From Limimaricola sp. (lineage in GTDB: Bacteria; Pseudomonadota; Alphaproteobacteria; Rhodobacterales; Rhodobacteraceae), in the NCBI RefSeq assembly GCF_016125575.1, contig NZ_WGLM01000006.1:124001-188000 (forward strand): a stretch of DNA of 64,000 bases, given 5' to 3'. The translations under genes and the position numbers were made by a program. How positions within the stretch are numbered: position 1 is the stretch's first letter; the number at the start of each line of letters is the position of its first letter. Of this stretch, positions 10,997 through 20,312 are shown piece after piece. Below the pieces are notes generated by a model. That model ran no database searches. It was not told where the DNA came from and worked only from the letters and a program-made list of their open reading frames with translations.

Positions 10997-11851
10997 ATGC
11001 GAAGCAAAAAGGATCTCTGCCCCGTGGAAACGCATTCGGACACGCACCGTGGCCGCCTGACCAAGGACGGCATTCGCATCTACGAGGCGGCCGATTTCGC
11101 GGGCATGCACAAGGCCGGGCGTCTGGCCGCACAGATCCTCGACGATATCGCGCCCCATGTGGACGTGGGCCAGACCACCGGCGAGATCGACCGGCTGATC
11201 ACGCAGATGGTGGACGATGCCGGGGCCACCTCGGCCACGATCGGCTACAAGGGATACCGTCATGCTTCGTGCATCTCGGTCAACCATGTCGTCTGCCATG
11301 GCATTCCCGGTGACAAGGTCCTCAAGGACGGCGATATCCTGAATATCGACGTGACGGTGATCGTCGATGGATGGTTCGGAGATACCAGCCGGATGTACGT
11401 GGCCGGAAAACCTTCGATCAAGGCGGAGCGGCTGGTGCAGGTCACCCATGATGCGCTGATGCTTGGCATCGAGGCCGCGCGGCCCGGCAACACCTTTGGC
11501 GACATCGGCCACGCGATCCAGACCTATGTCGAGGCGCAGCGCATGTCCGTCGTGCGCGATTTCTGCGGACATGGCCTTGGTCAGGTGTTCCACGCCCCGC
11601 CAAACGTGCTGCACTATGGCCGCCCGGGGACGGGGCCGAAGCTGGAAGAGGGCATGTTCTTCACCATCGAGCCGATGGTGAACCTTGGCCGTCCCGAGAC
11701 CAAGGTTCTGGCCGATGACTGGACCGCGGTGACGCGGGACAAGTCGCTATCGGCCCAGTTCGAACATTCCATCGGCATCACCGCCGACGGCTGTGAAATC
11801 TTCACGCTGTCGCCGGGCGGTCTGTTCCACCCGACAAAGCCCGCAGGTTAA
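10997..11851 (+). CDS. map: Methionine aminopeptidase, type I
   Basis: This enzyme removes the initiator methionine from nascent proteins in the cytosol. All five metal ligands are visible: two aspartates (NIDVTVIVDGWFGDTSR), a histidine (FCGHGLGQVFH) and two glutamates (FFTIEPMV and QFEHSIGI). The substrate histidine lies in CISVNHVVCHGIP. The encoded length of 284 fits alphaproteobacterial enzymes. The ATG at 10997 lacks a clear ribosome site. A GTG at 11024, preceded by AAAAAGGA, would give METHSDTHRGRL and is a good alternative start. The gene is transcribed divergently from the CinA-like operon, with 104 bases between. Confidence 0.94.
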   Translation: MRSKKDLCPVETHSDTHRGRLTKDGIRIYEAADFAGMHKAGRLAAQILDDIAPHVDVGQTTGEIDRLITQMVDDAGATSATIGYKGYRHASCISVNHVVCHGIPGDKVLKDGDILNIDVTVIVDGWFGDTSRMYVAGKPSIKAERLVQVTHDALMLGIEAARPGNTFGDIGHAIQTYVEAQRMSVVRDFCGHGLGQVFHAPPNVLHYGRPGTGPKLEEGMFFTIEPMVNLGRPETKVLADDWTAVTRDKSLSAQFEHSIGITADGCEIFTLSPGGLFHPTKPAG

Positions 11852-12702
11852 CTCACCGCCGCGCGGTAGAAGTGCCACGAGGCGTGACCCAGCACCGGCA
11901 AGACCACGATCAACCCAAGGAACGCCGGGATCGAGCCGAGCGCCAGTAGCGCCGCGATGATCAGCCCCCATGCGGCGACAACCCCGGGATTGCTCGCCGC
12001 AACGCGGGCCGAGGTCACGACCGCGCCGAACAGGCCAACCCGCCGGTCGACCAGCATCGGGAATGACACCACGCTGATCACCAATGCCACCGCGGCAAAG
12101 CCTAGTCCCACGCCACAGCCGGCCAGAATCATCGCCCAGCCCGCCGACGTGGTCAGCACATCGCTGACGAAGGACGCAAGAGACGCAGGCGCCTCCGGGC
12201 CCAGCGTGGCGGCGTAAATGGCATTGGCGGCCAGCATCCAGAAAACGAAAAGCGCCGCCAGAACCAGCCCCAGCAGCAGTTCCGGCCCGATCAGACGGGT
12301 CCGCATGTCCGACAGCACCTCACCCCATCCGGGGTCGCTCTCGCTTTCGCGCCGGCGGCTCATGTCATACAGGGCGATGCCGCTGACCGGGCCCAGCAGG
12401 GCAAAGCCCGCCGTCAGCGGAAAGACGAGGTGCAGCGCACCCCGGTGAAGGGCCATATAGGCAAGCAATCCGCCGATCAACGGATAGACCAGCACGATGA
12501 AGATGACGTCGCTGCGGCTGGCCATGGCATCGGCCATGCCTTTGCGCAGTGCCGTGCCGATGTCTGACATGGCAAGACGGTGCACCTGCGGCGGCGCGGC
12601 CTCTTGCCCGCCGATGCCGTCAATGGCCTCGCCTGCGATCTGGGCCGTCCCGAAGAGGGCCTGCGCGCCCCATGTCAGCGGATTTCCGATGGTCTTGGGC
12701 AT
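11848..12702 (-). CDS. DUF2189-like integral membrane protein
   Basis: This 284-residue protein has about six membrane segments (for example VIFIVLVYPLIGGLLAYMAL, LVFPLTAGFALLGPVSGIALY and WAMILAGCGVGLGFAAVALVISVVSFPML). Its layout matches the DUF2189 family, with the characteristic MSDIGTALRKGMADAMASRSD before the first segment and the basic DMSRRRESESDPGW loop. The function is unknown; family members are inner-membrane proteins. Its end overlaps that of map by four bases in convergent orientation. The start ATG has AGGAGG close upstream. Confidence 0.85.
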   Translation of the reverse strand: MPKTIGNPLTWGAQALFGTAQIAGEAIDGIGGQEAAPPQVHRLAMSDIGTALRKGMADAMASRSDVIFIVLVYPLIGGLLAYMALHRGALHLVFPLTAGFALLGPVSGIALYDMSRRRESESDPGWGEVLSDMRTRLIGPELLLGLVLAALFVFWMLAANAIYAATLGPEAPASLASFVSDVLTTSAGWAMILAGCGVGLGFAAVALVISVVSFPMLVDRRVGLFGAVVTSARVAASNPGVVAAWGLIIAALLALGSIPAFLGLIVVLPVLGHASWHFYRAAVS

Positions 12703-12791
12703 GTCTTCCTCCTGACTTGCGGTCAGGCCCGGCGACAGTAGGGTCGCGCAGTGCCGACCTTATCCATGAAGGATAACATAGGGCGCGGGCC

Positions 12792-14129
12792 CTAGTCGGA
12801 CAGGGTTTCGTGAGGCGCGGCGTGATCACCAAGCATCCTCACCTCTCGCTGCGGGAAGGGAATCGAGATGCCGTGTTCCTTGAACGCATCCCAAAGCGCG
12901 AGGTAGACCGCGCCCTTGATATTGGTCAGCCCGCCCGTCGGATCACGGATCCAGAACCGCAGGATGTAGTCGACGCTGCTGTCGCCAAACCCCACGATAT
13001 GGCAGACCGCAGGGCGAAAACTCAGCACCCTTTCCACCCCCATCGCGGCCTCTATGGCGATCTTGCGCACCTTGTGCGGGTCGTCCTTGTAGGCGGTCCC
13101 GAAAAAGATATCGAGCCGGACGAAGTCGTTTGAATGCGACCAGTTCACCACCTGCCCGGTGATCAGGTCCTCGTTCGGAATCAGGTATTCCTTGCCGTCG
13201 CGCGTGGTGATCGAGACGTAGCGCGCACCAAGGCTGTTGATCCAGCCAAAGGTCTCGCCCAGGCTGATCACGTCGCCCGGTTTGATCGACTTGTCGAGCA
13301 GGATGATGACGCCGGAGACGAGGTTCGAGACCACCTTCTGCAGGCCGAAGCCAAGGCCGACACCGATCGCACCCGACAACACCGCAAGCCCTGTCAGGTC
13401 CACCCCCACCGTCTTTAGCCCGATGAAGAAGGCCGCACCGTAAAGCAGCAGTTGCAGCATCTTGATCGAGAGAACCCGCATCGAGGGGCTGAGTTCCTCG
13501 TTCTTCTCGATCCGGGCCGAGGTCGCCCGCGACAGGAACCGCGCGGCGAAAAACAGGATGCCAAGGCTCAGCGTCGCCTGCAGCACCAGCCAGACAGACA
13601 GCCGCATGCCGCCCAGCGTCACAGACATGCTGTCAAGCAGCCGCTCGGTCTCGTCGGTCAGGTTGAGGATGGTCAGCGTGATCCAGATCCACGCGCCGTA
13701 GCGCACCGTCTGGCGCAGCAGGCTGTTGTTGATCAGCCGGGTGGCGAAAGCGACGACCAGCCAAGCGGTAGACAGGTTGGCGATGATCGCCAGCAGGTAG
13801 GACCGACTGGGCCATGTGACTTGCCGCATCACGTAGACGGCGAGCCAGATCAGCAGGACGAAGAAGATCGCGCGCAGTCGTTTGTGCGTGACGACAAGGT
13901 AGCGCATCCGCCATTTCGGCCAGCCTTCGCGGGCGCGCATCCACGCATAAAGACGCGGACCCAGCACCCGCCGCAGCAGGTGCGCGACGATGAAAAGGCC
14001 GATGGCAATCGCCACCTGATAGGCGTTCCACGGGCGCACCAGCGAATTGAGAAAGACAAGCGCCTGATCCGCCAGCCCTTGGCTGGCCTGCACGAGTTCG
14101 TCAGCCTGACTGGCGACGGTCTGCTCCAT
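12792..14129 (-). CDS. MscS-family mechanosensitive channel
   Basis: This 445-residue membrane protein has several N-terminal segments and then the conserved MscS pore and beta domains. The pore helix reads AVLSGAIGVGLGFGLQKVVSNLVSG with the typical glycine/alanine packing, followed by IILLDKSIKPGDVISLGETFGWI, GARYVSITTRDGKEYLIPNE and a C-terminal domain ending in IPFPQREVRML. Such channels open under membrane tension and release solutes during hypo-osmotic shock. The extra N-terminal segments put it in the medium-size group rather than the small E. coli MscS type. Confidence 0.93.
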   Translation of the reverse strand: MEQTVASQADELVQASQGLADQALVFLNSLVRPWNAYQVAIAIGLFIVAHLLRRVLGPRLYAWMRAREGWPKWRMRYLVVTHKRLRAIFFVLLIWLAVYVMRQVTWPSRSYLLAIIANLSTAWLVVAFATRLINNSLLRQTVRYGAWIWITLTILNLTDETERLLDSMSVTLGGMRLSVWLVLQATLSLGILFFAARFLSRATSARIEKNEELSPSMRVLSIKMLQLLLYGAAFFIGLKTVGVDLTGLAVLSGAIGVGLGFGLQKVVSNLVSGVIILLDKSIKPGDVISLGETFGWINSLGARYVSITTRDGKEYLIPNEDLITGQVVNWSHSNDFVRLDIFFGTAYKDDPHKVRKIAIEAAMGVERVLSFRPAVCHIVGFGDSSVDYILRFWIRDPTGGLTNIKGAVYLALWDAFKEHGISIPFPQREVRMLGDHAAPHETLSD

Positions 14130-14204
14130 CGACGGGTTCGCCTTTTTTCCGGTCCACCCATACTGACGGCGGCCCGTCCCCCGCGCAAGCGCGCCGCGCG
14201 GGCG

Positions 14205-14843
14205 TTATTTCAGCAGGTAGGCCACCTCGTTGCGCCGCTTCCACGGCAGGGTGAACGGCGCATCGTAGTAATAGGTGCGCACTGGCCCGGTAACATCCAG
14301 CCCCTCGCGCGCCACGATGGCGTCCAGCGCGGCCGTCTTGCGGGCCACGCGCCCAGCCGTGGCCCAGCCCGAGAAGCCCAGAACGACCTGCCGTTCGGCC
14401 GGGATCTGCACAAAACGGATCGCGTCGTTGTTGGGCTTGGGCAGGGTATCGAGGGTGTATTGTCGCGGCATCATGAAGGTAACGGTCCAGACGCCATCGC
14501 CGCCGGTCTGCGTGACCGGGACAGTCATGTCGATCTTTTCCGGCGCAGCCGTCTGGGTGACGGGCGTGGTCATGGCCACTTTCGCCTGCCCCTGATTGCC
14601 GCCGAAGATATAGCCCGCCAGCATCCGAAAGCCTTGGTTCAACGCGCTGCCCGAGGGGCCACGCACGGTGACTTCGGCCACGATATAGGGCGCATAAGCG
14701 CGGATCTCGGCCCCGTCGAGCTGCCGCTCGACACTATATGGGGGCGCCTCGTAGCCGTTGTATTTGCCCGGATCGGCGGCGGCCTGCCCGGCAATGCCGG
14801 CACCGGCGACAAGGGTGGCGAAACGCGACAGCGTGGTACTCAT
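14205..14843 (-). CDS. SOUL-family haem-binding-like exported protein
   Basis: This 212-residue protein begins MSTTLSRFATLVAGAGIAGQAAADPG, a short signal-like segment, and continues with the SOUL domain. Family signatures are APPYSVERQLDGAEIRAYAPYIVAEV, GYIFGGNQGQAKVAMTTPVTQT, KIDMTVPVTQT, FMMPRQYTLDTLPKPNN and TYYYDAPFTLPWKRRNEV. Animal and plant relatives bind haem or porphyrins; the bacterial role is not settled. I used the ATG at 14843 because the upstream frame to 15020 lacks conservation and would hide the export signal. Confidence 0.85.
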   Translation of the reverse strand: MSTTLSRFATLVAGAGIAGQAAADPGKYNGYEAPPYSVERQLDGAEIRAYAPYIVAEVTVRGPSGSALNQGFRMLAGYIFGGNQGQAKVAMTTPVTQTAAPEKIDMTVPVTQTGGDGVWTVTFMMPRQYTLDTLPKPNNDAIRFVQIPAERQVVLGFSGWATAGRVARKTAALDAIVAREGLDVTGPVRTYYYDAPFTLPWKRRNEVAYLLK

Positions 14844-15105
14844 GATCAAAACTCTTTTGTTCTGACATGGTGCTATACGGTCCAGCGCCAAGCCCCGATC
14901 AACCAGACGTGCGGACTTGATCGGGTCCGGGCACGGGTGTATCTGCCCCAGGATGACCCAGGTATTTGACATCGCAGACCGTGCCCGCCTGCCTTGGCGT
15001 TTCTTCGGCGCGACCTGCACGGTCCTTGCGCGCCGCTGATCCTGCGCGCCCGGCGCGGCCGCGCCGCATTCGACCTATCACGTTCCCCATAAGCGGAGAG
15101 GACCA

Positions 15106-16512
15106 ATGTCCCCCAAGACGCTCTACGACAAGATCTGGGATGCCCACGTCGCCCACGAGGCCGAGGACGGCACCTGCCTTCTGTATATCGACCGCCACCT
15201 CGTTCACGAGGTGACCAGCCCGCAGGCCTTTGAAGGGCTGCGCATGGCCAACCGCAAGGTGCGCGCGCCGGAAAAGACAATTGCCGTGCCCGACCACAAC
15301 GTGCCCACCACCACCGACCGCGCCAATGCCGCGACCATGACCGAGGACAGCCGTATCCAGGTCGAGGCGCTGGACAAGAACGCCAAGGATTTCGGCATCA
15401 ACTACTATCCCGTCTCGGACATCCGGCAGGGGATCGTGCATATCGTCGGGCCGGAACAGGGCTGGACCCTGCCCGGCATGACCGTGGTCTGCGGTGACAG
15501 CCATACCGCGACTCATGGCGCCTTCGGCGCGCTGGCGCATGGCATCGGCACGTCGGAGGTGGAGCATGTGCTGGCCACCCAGACGCTGATCCAGAAGAAA
15601 TCGAAGAACATGAAGGTCGAGATCACCGGCAAGCTGCGCCCCGGTGTCACGGCCAAGGACATCACCCTGTCCGTGATCGGCGCGACGGGCACGGCGGGCG
15701 GCACCGGCTATGTCATCGAATATTGCGGCGAGGCGATCCGCGATCTTTCGATGGAAGGCCGCATGACCGTCTGCAACATGGCGATCGAGGGCGGCGCGCG
15801 CGCGGGCCTGATCGCCCCCGACGAAAAGACCTTTGCGTACATAATGGGCCGCCCCCACGCGCCCAAGGGCGCCCAGTGGGAAGCGGCGATGGCGTGGTGG
15901 AAAACCCTCTACTCCGACGACGACGCGCAGTGGGACAAGGTGGTGACGCTGAAGGGCGAGGATATCGCCCCGGTCGTAACCTGGGGCACCTCGCCCGAGG
16001 ACGTGCTGCCGATCACCGCGACCGTCCCCGCCCCGCAGGACTTCACCGGCGGCAAGGTGGACGCGGCGCAGCGCGCGCTGGACTACATGGGCCTGACGCC
16101 GGGCCAGAAACTGACCGATATCGCCATAGACACGGTGTTCATCGGTTCCTGCACCAATGGCCGGATCGAGGACCTGCGTGCTGCCGCGGCAATCCTGAAG
16201 GGCAAGAAGAAGAAGGATGGTCTTCGGGCCATGGTCGTGCCCGGCTCTGGCCTTGTCCGCGCGCAGGCCGAAGAAGAGGGGCTGGCGCAGATCTTCATCG
16301 ACGCCGGCTTTGAATGGCGGATGGCGGGATGCTCCATGTGCCTTGCCATGAACCCCGACCAGCTTGCCCCCGGCGAACGCTGCGCCTCGACTTCGAACCG
16401 CAACTTCGAAGGGCGGCAGGGCTACAAGGGCCGCACCCACCTGGTGTCCCCCGCGATGGCCGCCGCCGCCGCGATCACCGGCCACCTCACCGATGTCAGG
16501 GAGATGATGTAA
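15106..16512 (+). CDS. leuC: 3-isopropylmalate dehydratase large subunit
   Basis: With LeuD, this 468-residue subunit isomerises 2-isopropylmalate to 3-isopropylmalate in leucine synthesis. It is an aconitase-fold protein. Cluster cysteines are visible in [10 protein letters not shown] and in [12 protein letters not shown], and [27 protein letters not shown] and [13 protein letters not shown] are family signatures. GGAGAGGACC precedes the ATG. The stop overlaps the leuD start by one base (TAATG), the arrangement expected for two subunits made in equal amounts. Confidence 0.97.
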   Translation: MSPKTLYDKIWDAHVAHEAEDGTCLLYIDRHLVHEVTSPQAFEGLRMANRKVRAPEKTIAVPDHNVPTTTDRANAATMTEDSRIQVEALDKNAKDFGINYYPVSDIRQGIVHIVGPEQGWTLPGMTVVCGDSHTATHGAFGALAHGIGTSEVEHVLATQTLIQKKSKNMKVEITGKLRPGVTAKDITLSVIGATGTAGGTGYVIEYCGEAIRDLSMEGRMTVCNMAIEGGARAGLIAPDEKTFAYIMGRPHAPKGAQWEAAMAWWKTLYSDDDAQWDKVVTLKGEDIAPVVTWGTSPEDVLPITATVPAPQDFTGGKVDAAQRALDYMGLTPGQKLTDIAIDTVFIGSCTNGRIEDLRAAAAILKGKKKKDGLRAMVVPGSGLVRAQAEEEGLAQIFIDAGFEWRMAGCSMCLAMNPDQLAPGERCASTSNRNFEGRQGYKGRTHLVSPAMAAAAAITGHLTDVREMM

Positions 16513-17117
16513 TGGACAAGTTCGACAAACTGAGCGGCATTGCAGCCCCCCTGCCGCTGGTCAACATCGACACCGACATGATCATCCCCAAGCAGTTCCT
16601 CAAGACCATCAAGCGGTCGGGGCTGGGGGTGAACCTGTTCGACGAGATGCGCTATGACCGCGAGGGCAACGAGATCCCGGATTTCGTCCTGAACAAGCCC
16701 GCCTATCGCGATGCGCAGATCCTTGTCGCGGGCGACAACTTCGGCTGTGGTTCAAGCCGGGAACACGCGCCCTGGGCGCTGCTGGATTTCGGCATCCGTG
16801 CCGTGATCTCGACCAGCTATGCCGACATCTTCTACAACAACTGCTTCAAGAACGGCATCCTGCCCATCGTCCTGCCCCCCGAACAGGTGGCGGTGCTGAT
16901 GAAGGACGCCGAGAAGGGCGCCAATGCCCGGATCGAGATCGACCTTGAAAACCAGACCGTCACCGCTGCCGACGGCACGGCCTTTCACTTCGAGGTGGAC
17001 CCGTTCAAGAAGCACTGCCTGCTCAACGGCCTCGACGATATCGGCCTGACGATGGAGAAATCGGCAGCCATCGACGCCTTCGAAACGAAGGCCTCCGCGG
17101 CCCGTCCCTGGGTCTGA
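16512..17117 (+). CDS. leuD: 3-isopropylmalate dehydratase small subunit
   Basis: This is the 201-residue swivelling domain of isopropylmalate isomerase, partner of LeuC. It contains [24 protein letters not shown] and [40 protein letters not shown], which carry the substrate-binding serine and arginine. It overlaps the leuC stop by one base and is followed by a terminator-like hairpin, so leuCD appears to be a two-gene operon. leuB is not attached here but lies from 21,960. Confidence 0.97.
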   Translation: MDKFDKLSGIAAPLPLVNIDTDMIIPKQFLKTIKRSGLGVNLFDEMRYDREGNEIPDFVLNKPAYRDAQILVAGDNFGCGSSREHAPWALLDFGIRAVISTSYADIFYNNCFKNGILPIVLPPEQVAVLMKDAEKGANARIEIDLENQTVTAADGTAFHFEVDPFKKHCLLNGLDDIGLTMEKSAAIDAFETKASAARPWV

Positions 17118-17173
17118 GCGCGCGATTTCAACCATTGGTGCCACGCGGCGCCAAAACTACATCATGACGGGTG

Positions 17174-17208
17174 CGGCGCGCGATCTTGGAAAGGCTCGCG
17201 CGCCGTTT
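17174..17208 (+). terminator. Terminator-like hairpin after leuCD
   Basis: A perfect ten-base stem (17174-17183 with 17196-17205) has a 12-base loop and is followed by three Ts. It lies about 57 bases after the leuD stop. The rest of the 17118-17450 gap shows no convincing gene. A frame of about 45 codons beginning with ATG near 17296 and ending 13 bases before the next gene has no ribosome site. Confidence 0.65.
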
Positions 17209-17450
17209 CCACATGTTGTGCATGGGTTGTGGCAGCCATGCCACCTGCCGCGCGATGGTTGCATTCCCGCACCACTTTTGCCGCAAAAGCGCCTTAATGG
17301 ATTCCCCAAGCTTCATCAAAGGATTGTCGGGCGAAGTGAAAGTGGGCAAAGTGATGGCAATAAAGAGGCAGTCCGCCAAATCCGGCGGTTCAGGATGGGA
17401 CAAGGCCGCGGCACCGTATCGCGACCGACCTGATTGAGGATGGGATAGCA

Positions 17451-18284
17451 GTGTTCTCACGGCTCACAGGGGCATTGGCCCGGGCGGTTCTGGTTGCGTC
17501 GTTGGTGGCGATGCCTTCGGCTCTGTTGCCGGGCACGCCCGCCGACACGACCCAGATCGCCGCGTTGATCGCGCTGTGTGCCGCTGCCTTTACCTTTGTT
17601 GAATACAACAGCACCTATCCCAGCCTTGTCGAGTTTCGCGATGCGCCGCCCTTCAACCGCATCCGGTTCTTCGCGCTGTTCGCCGCGGTCATGGCCCTGA
17701 CGGTCATCGCGCGCGGCAAGGTCGAACCCTCGACCATGACGCGCCTTTTCGATCTGCTGGGCGCGCGCATCGCCGAAATGCTGGATTTCCCCTATTCGCC
17801 GGTGCGCCTTGTGGTGCTGATGATGCCGCGCGACGCCGATCCGGCGCTGGTTGAATCCGTGCGCACCGCGGCCGGACTAAGCTATCTGGTTTCGATCATC
17901 TCGCTCGCCGCCTTCGTTCTGATCCTGCGGATCAAGGGCTGGCCGCGGAGCAACAGCAGCTTTAACGTCTGGACGAACCTGCCCACCTTCGACCCCACAA
18001 CCGGTGGCGACGTTGTGGCGCGGCTGACCCGCGACGGGCAGATCAACATCATCCTGGGGTTTCTTCTGCCCTTCGTGATTCCCGCCTTCATCAAGCTGAC
18101 CTCGGAAATCTTCAATCCGATCAGTCTTGCCAATCCACATACCCTGATCTGGACGATGGCGGCATGGGCGTTTCTTCCTTCCTCGCTTCTGATGCGCGGT
18201 ATCGCGATGGGCCGCGTCGCGCAGATGATCCAGGACAAGCGTCGCCGCTCTTACGCCGAGGCGCACGGGCTGCAGCCGGTCTGA
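17451..18284 (+). CDS. Conserved integral membrane protein
   Basis: This 277-residue protein has about five or six membrane segments, among them VLVASLVAMPSALLPG, IAALIALCAAAFTFVEY, FFALFAAVMALTVIA, LVSIISLAAFVLILRI and IILGFLLPFVIPAFIKL, with a cytosolic-looking basic tail (QDKRRRSYAEAHG). It resembles an uncharacterised protein common in Rhodobacteraceae; no transport or enzyme motif is visible. The start is GTG with GAGGATGGG upstream. The downstream nuclease-fold gene begins inside its last 121 bases in another frame. Confidence 0.75.
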   Translation: MFSRLTGALARAVLVASLVAMPSALLPGTPADTTQIAALIALCAAAFTFVEYNSTYPSLVEFRDAPPFNRIRFFALFAAVMALTVIARGKVEPSTMTRLFDLLGARIAEMLDFPYSPVRLVVLMMPRDADPALVESVRTAAGLSYLVSIISLAAFVLILRIKGWPRSNSSFNVWTNLPTFDPTTGGDVVARLTRDGQINIILGFLLPFVIPAFIKLTSEIFNPISLANPHTLIWTMAAWAFLPSSLLMRGIAMGRVAQMIQDKRRRSYAEAHGLQPV

Positions 18285-19363
18285 CACTGGCCCTTGCCTT
18301 GGCCGGCACCGCGACGGCCGACACGCTGCGCGTCGCCACCTTTGCCGCACCATTCAGTCGCGCCGGACCGGGCCTGTTACTGCGCGATCTGGTGCAGGAC
18401 AAAGATCCGCAGATTACCGCCGCCGTCGCGGTGATCGCCCATGCCGCCCCAGATATCCTGCTGCTGACCGAGTTCGACTATGACGCCGCAGGTGCCGCCG
18501 CCGGCGCGCTGGCCAAGCTGCTGGCGCGTGCCGGGGCCGACTATCCTTATCGTTTCGCGCTGCCGCCCAATGCAGGGCTGGCAACCCGCCTTGACATGGA
18601 TGGCGACGGTCGGACCGGCGGAGCCGGTGATGCGCAGGGTTACGGGCGCTTCTTTGGCGATGGCGGTATGCTGATCCTGTCGCGCTGGCCGATCGAGACG
18701 GACCGCGTGCGCGACTTTTCCACGCTTGCCTGGCGCGACCTGCCGGGCGCCGTGCTGCCGCAGGTCGACGGGGCGCCGTTTCCTTCGGCAGCGGCCCAAC
18801 AGGTCCAGCGGCTGGCCCCGGTCGGGCTTTGGGCCGTGCCCGTCACGGCGCCGGGCGGGTCGCTGACCTTGTTGACGCTTGACGCCACGCCGCCGGTCTT
18901 TGACGGCCCCGAAGACCGTAATGGCCTGCGCAATCGGGACGAGGTGCGGTTCTGGCTGCTCTATCTGGATGGCGCCTTTGGCCCGCCCGGCCCCGCGCCG
19001 GTGGTTCTGGGCAATGCCAACCTCGACCCGATCGATGGCGCCGGCCGTCACGAGGCGATCACCGCCCTTCTGGCCGACCCCCGCTTGCAGGATCCGGCCC
19101 CTGCCAGCGCAGGGGCTGCCCTTGCCGCAGATCCGGGCCAGCAGGGGAACCCGGCGCTTGACACGGTCGACTGGCCCGGTGGGGCGACGGGGGATGGACC
19201 GGGCAACCTGCGGGTCAGCTACGTTTTGCCCGCCGCTAACTGGCGGGTGACGGGGGCAGGCGTGTTCTGGCCCGCCCCCGACAGTCCCGAAGCGGCACTA
19301 CTGGGCCGTGACGGGCTGGCCGCCGGACCGCACCGCCTTGTCTGGGTGGACCTGCGACGCTAG
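18164..19363 (+). CDS. Endonuclease/exonuclease/phosphatase-fold exported protein
   Basis: The 399-codon frame encodes a protein of the EEP (DNase I/phosphodiesterase) superfamily. Motifs in order are LRVATFAAPF, DILLLTEFDYD (metal-binding glutamate), DGGMLILSRWPI, VLGNANLDPIDGAGRHEAI (in place of the usual GDxN) and a weak C-terminal YVLPAANW in place of the usual SDH region. A secretion signal (GARAAAGLTLALALAGTATADT) sits just after the end of the preceding gene. The only ATG, GTG or TTG start lies 121 bases inside the membrane-protein gene. A non-standard start such as CTG near 18279 could remove that overlap. The substrate is unknown. Confidence 0.8.
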   Translation: MGVSSFLASDARYRDGPRRADDPGQASPLLRRGARAAAGLTLALALAGTATADTLRVATFAAPFSRAGPGLLLRDLVQDKDPQITAAVAVIAHAAPDILLLTEFDYDAAGAAAGALAKLLARAGADYPYRFALPPNAGLATRLDMDGDGRTGGAGDAQGYGRFFGDGGMLILSRWPIETDRVRDFSTLAWRDLPGAVLPQVDGAPFPSAAAQQVQRLAPVGLWAVPVTAPGGSLTLLTLDATPPVFDGPEDRNGLRNRDEVRFWLLYLDGAFGPPGPAPVVLGNANLDPIDGAGRHEAITALLADPRLQDPAPASAGAALAADPGQQGNPALDTVDWPGGATGDGPGNLRVSYVLPAANWRVTGAGVFWPAPDSPEAALLGRDGLAAGPHRLVWVDLRR

Positions 19364-20218
19364 GCCGGACAGCATTACATTGGCCACCGGCGTCGGCTGG
19401 AATTCCGGCAGCAGGCGCGCAAACTTCGCGCCGCCCAGGCGATGACTGGTGAACCACAACGGCTTCATCTCGGACATCTCGCGCGCCAGTTCCCAGAACG
19501 GCGAGGCCAGCCGCATCAGCGCCCAGGGAAAGCCGCCAAAGCGCAGCTTGCGGCCTAGCTCTGCCTCCAGCGCGGACTTCAGCTCGACCGGCGTGAAGTG
19601 CGGCCCCGGCATCGGGATGTCCTCGAACCGGGACAGGCTTTCGCGCCGCTCGGCCAGCATCACCGCCGCGCGCGCCCAGTCGGGCAGGTAGGTATAGGCG
19701 TGGCGCGTGTCGGGCCGTCCCGGCACGGTCACCTTGCCCTTGGCAAGATCACGCAACAGGATCGCGCCCATGGTGTCATCCTCGCGCCCCGGCGCAATGA
19801 AGCTGCCCGCGCGCAGGATGATCGTGCGCACGCCCGACGCGGCGTAGGCTTCCTCCATTTCCTTGCGGACGCGGCCCTTGCGCGTGGTGGGCGCCTGCGG
19901 CGTGGTCTCGTCCCAGGTCTGCGTCGTGCGGCCCGGGCGGAAGGCGAAGTTGTAGACGTTGCCGGGCACGATCACGGTCGCGCCACTGGCCTTCGCCGCG
20001 GCGATCACCTGCGCGGTGATGGCCGGGATGATATGGGCCCAGTCATGGTAGGCGGGCGGGTTCAGGCCGTTGACGATCACGTCGGCGCCCTTCGCCGCAG
20101 CGGTCATGTCGGTGCTGCGGTCATAGCGGCGCACGGTCCAGCCGGCATTCCAGAATGCCTCGGCGGCAAAGCTGCCGATCTTGCCCGAGGCGCCGAGGAT
20201 AAGAACAGTCTTGGTCAT
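19298..20218 (-). CDS. NAD(P)-binding epimerase/reductase-like protein
   Basis: This 306-residue atypical short-chain dehydrogenase/reductase starts with the Rossmann motif VLILGASGKIGSFAAEAFW. It continues with DVIVNGLNPPAYHDW, VIVPGNVYNFAF in place of the classical catalytic tyrosine region, and YLPDWARAAVMLAERRE, a segment common in NAD-dependent epimerases. The substrate is unknown. ATG 20218 follows GGAGAGATGC. It is divergent from a LysR gene 94 bases away, so it is a likely regulatory target. Its end overlaps the EEP gene convergently by 66 bases. Confidence 0.85.
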   Translation of the reverse strand: MTKTVLILGASGKIGSFAAEAFWNAGWTVRRYDRSTDMTAAAKGADVIVNGLNPPAYHDWAHIIPAITAQVIAAAKASGATVIVPGNVYNFAFRPGRTTQTWDETTPQAPTTRKGRVRKEMEEAYAASGVRTIILRAGSFIAPGREDDTMGAILLRDLAKGKVTVPGRPDTRHAYTYLPDWARAAVMLAERRESLSRFEDIPMPGPHFTPVELKSALEAELGRKLRFGGFPWALMRLASPFWELAREMSEMKPLWFTSHRLGGAKFARLLPEFQPTPVANVMLSGLASQVHPDKAVRSGGQPVTAQ

Positions 20219-20274
20219 TGCATCTCTCCGTTTGCAAGGTGTGAGAGCAAGATCATCCATTCGCATGCGAAAAG

Positions 20275-20289
20275 AAATTGCGAGAATTT
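20275..20289. promoter_or_regulatory. Inverted repeat between divergent epimerase and LysR genes
   Basis: AAATT (20275-20279) and AATTT (20285-20289) are separated by GCGAG. The repeat sits 23 bases before the LysR start in a divergent region, the usual place for an autoregulatory LysR operator. Binding is inferred from position only. Confidence 0.4.
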
Positions 20290-20312
20290 GCATTTCCTGT
20301 ATTCATATATGA

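Noticed and set aside
13452-14969. Plus-strand open frame of 505 codons
   Set aside because: It lies opposite the MscS and SOUL genes, which have clear family motifs; its composition is the histidine/arginine/glutamine-rich type typical of antisense frames in GC-rich DNA.
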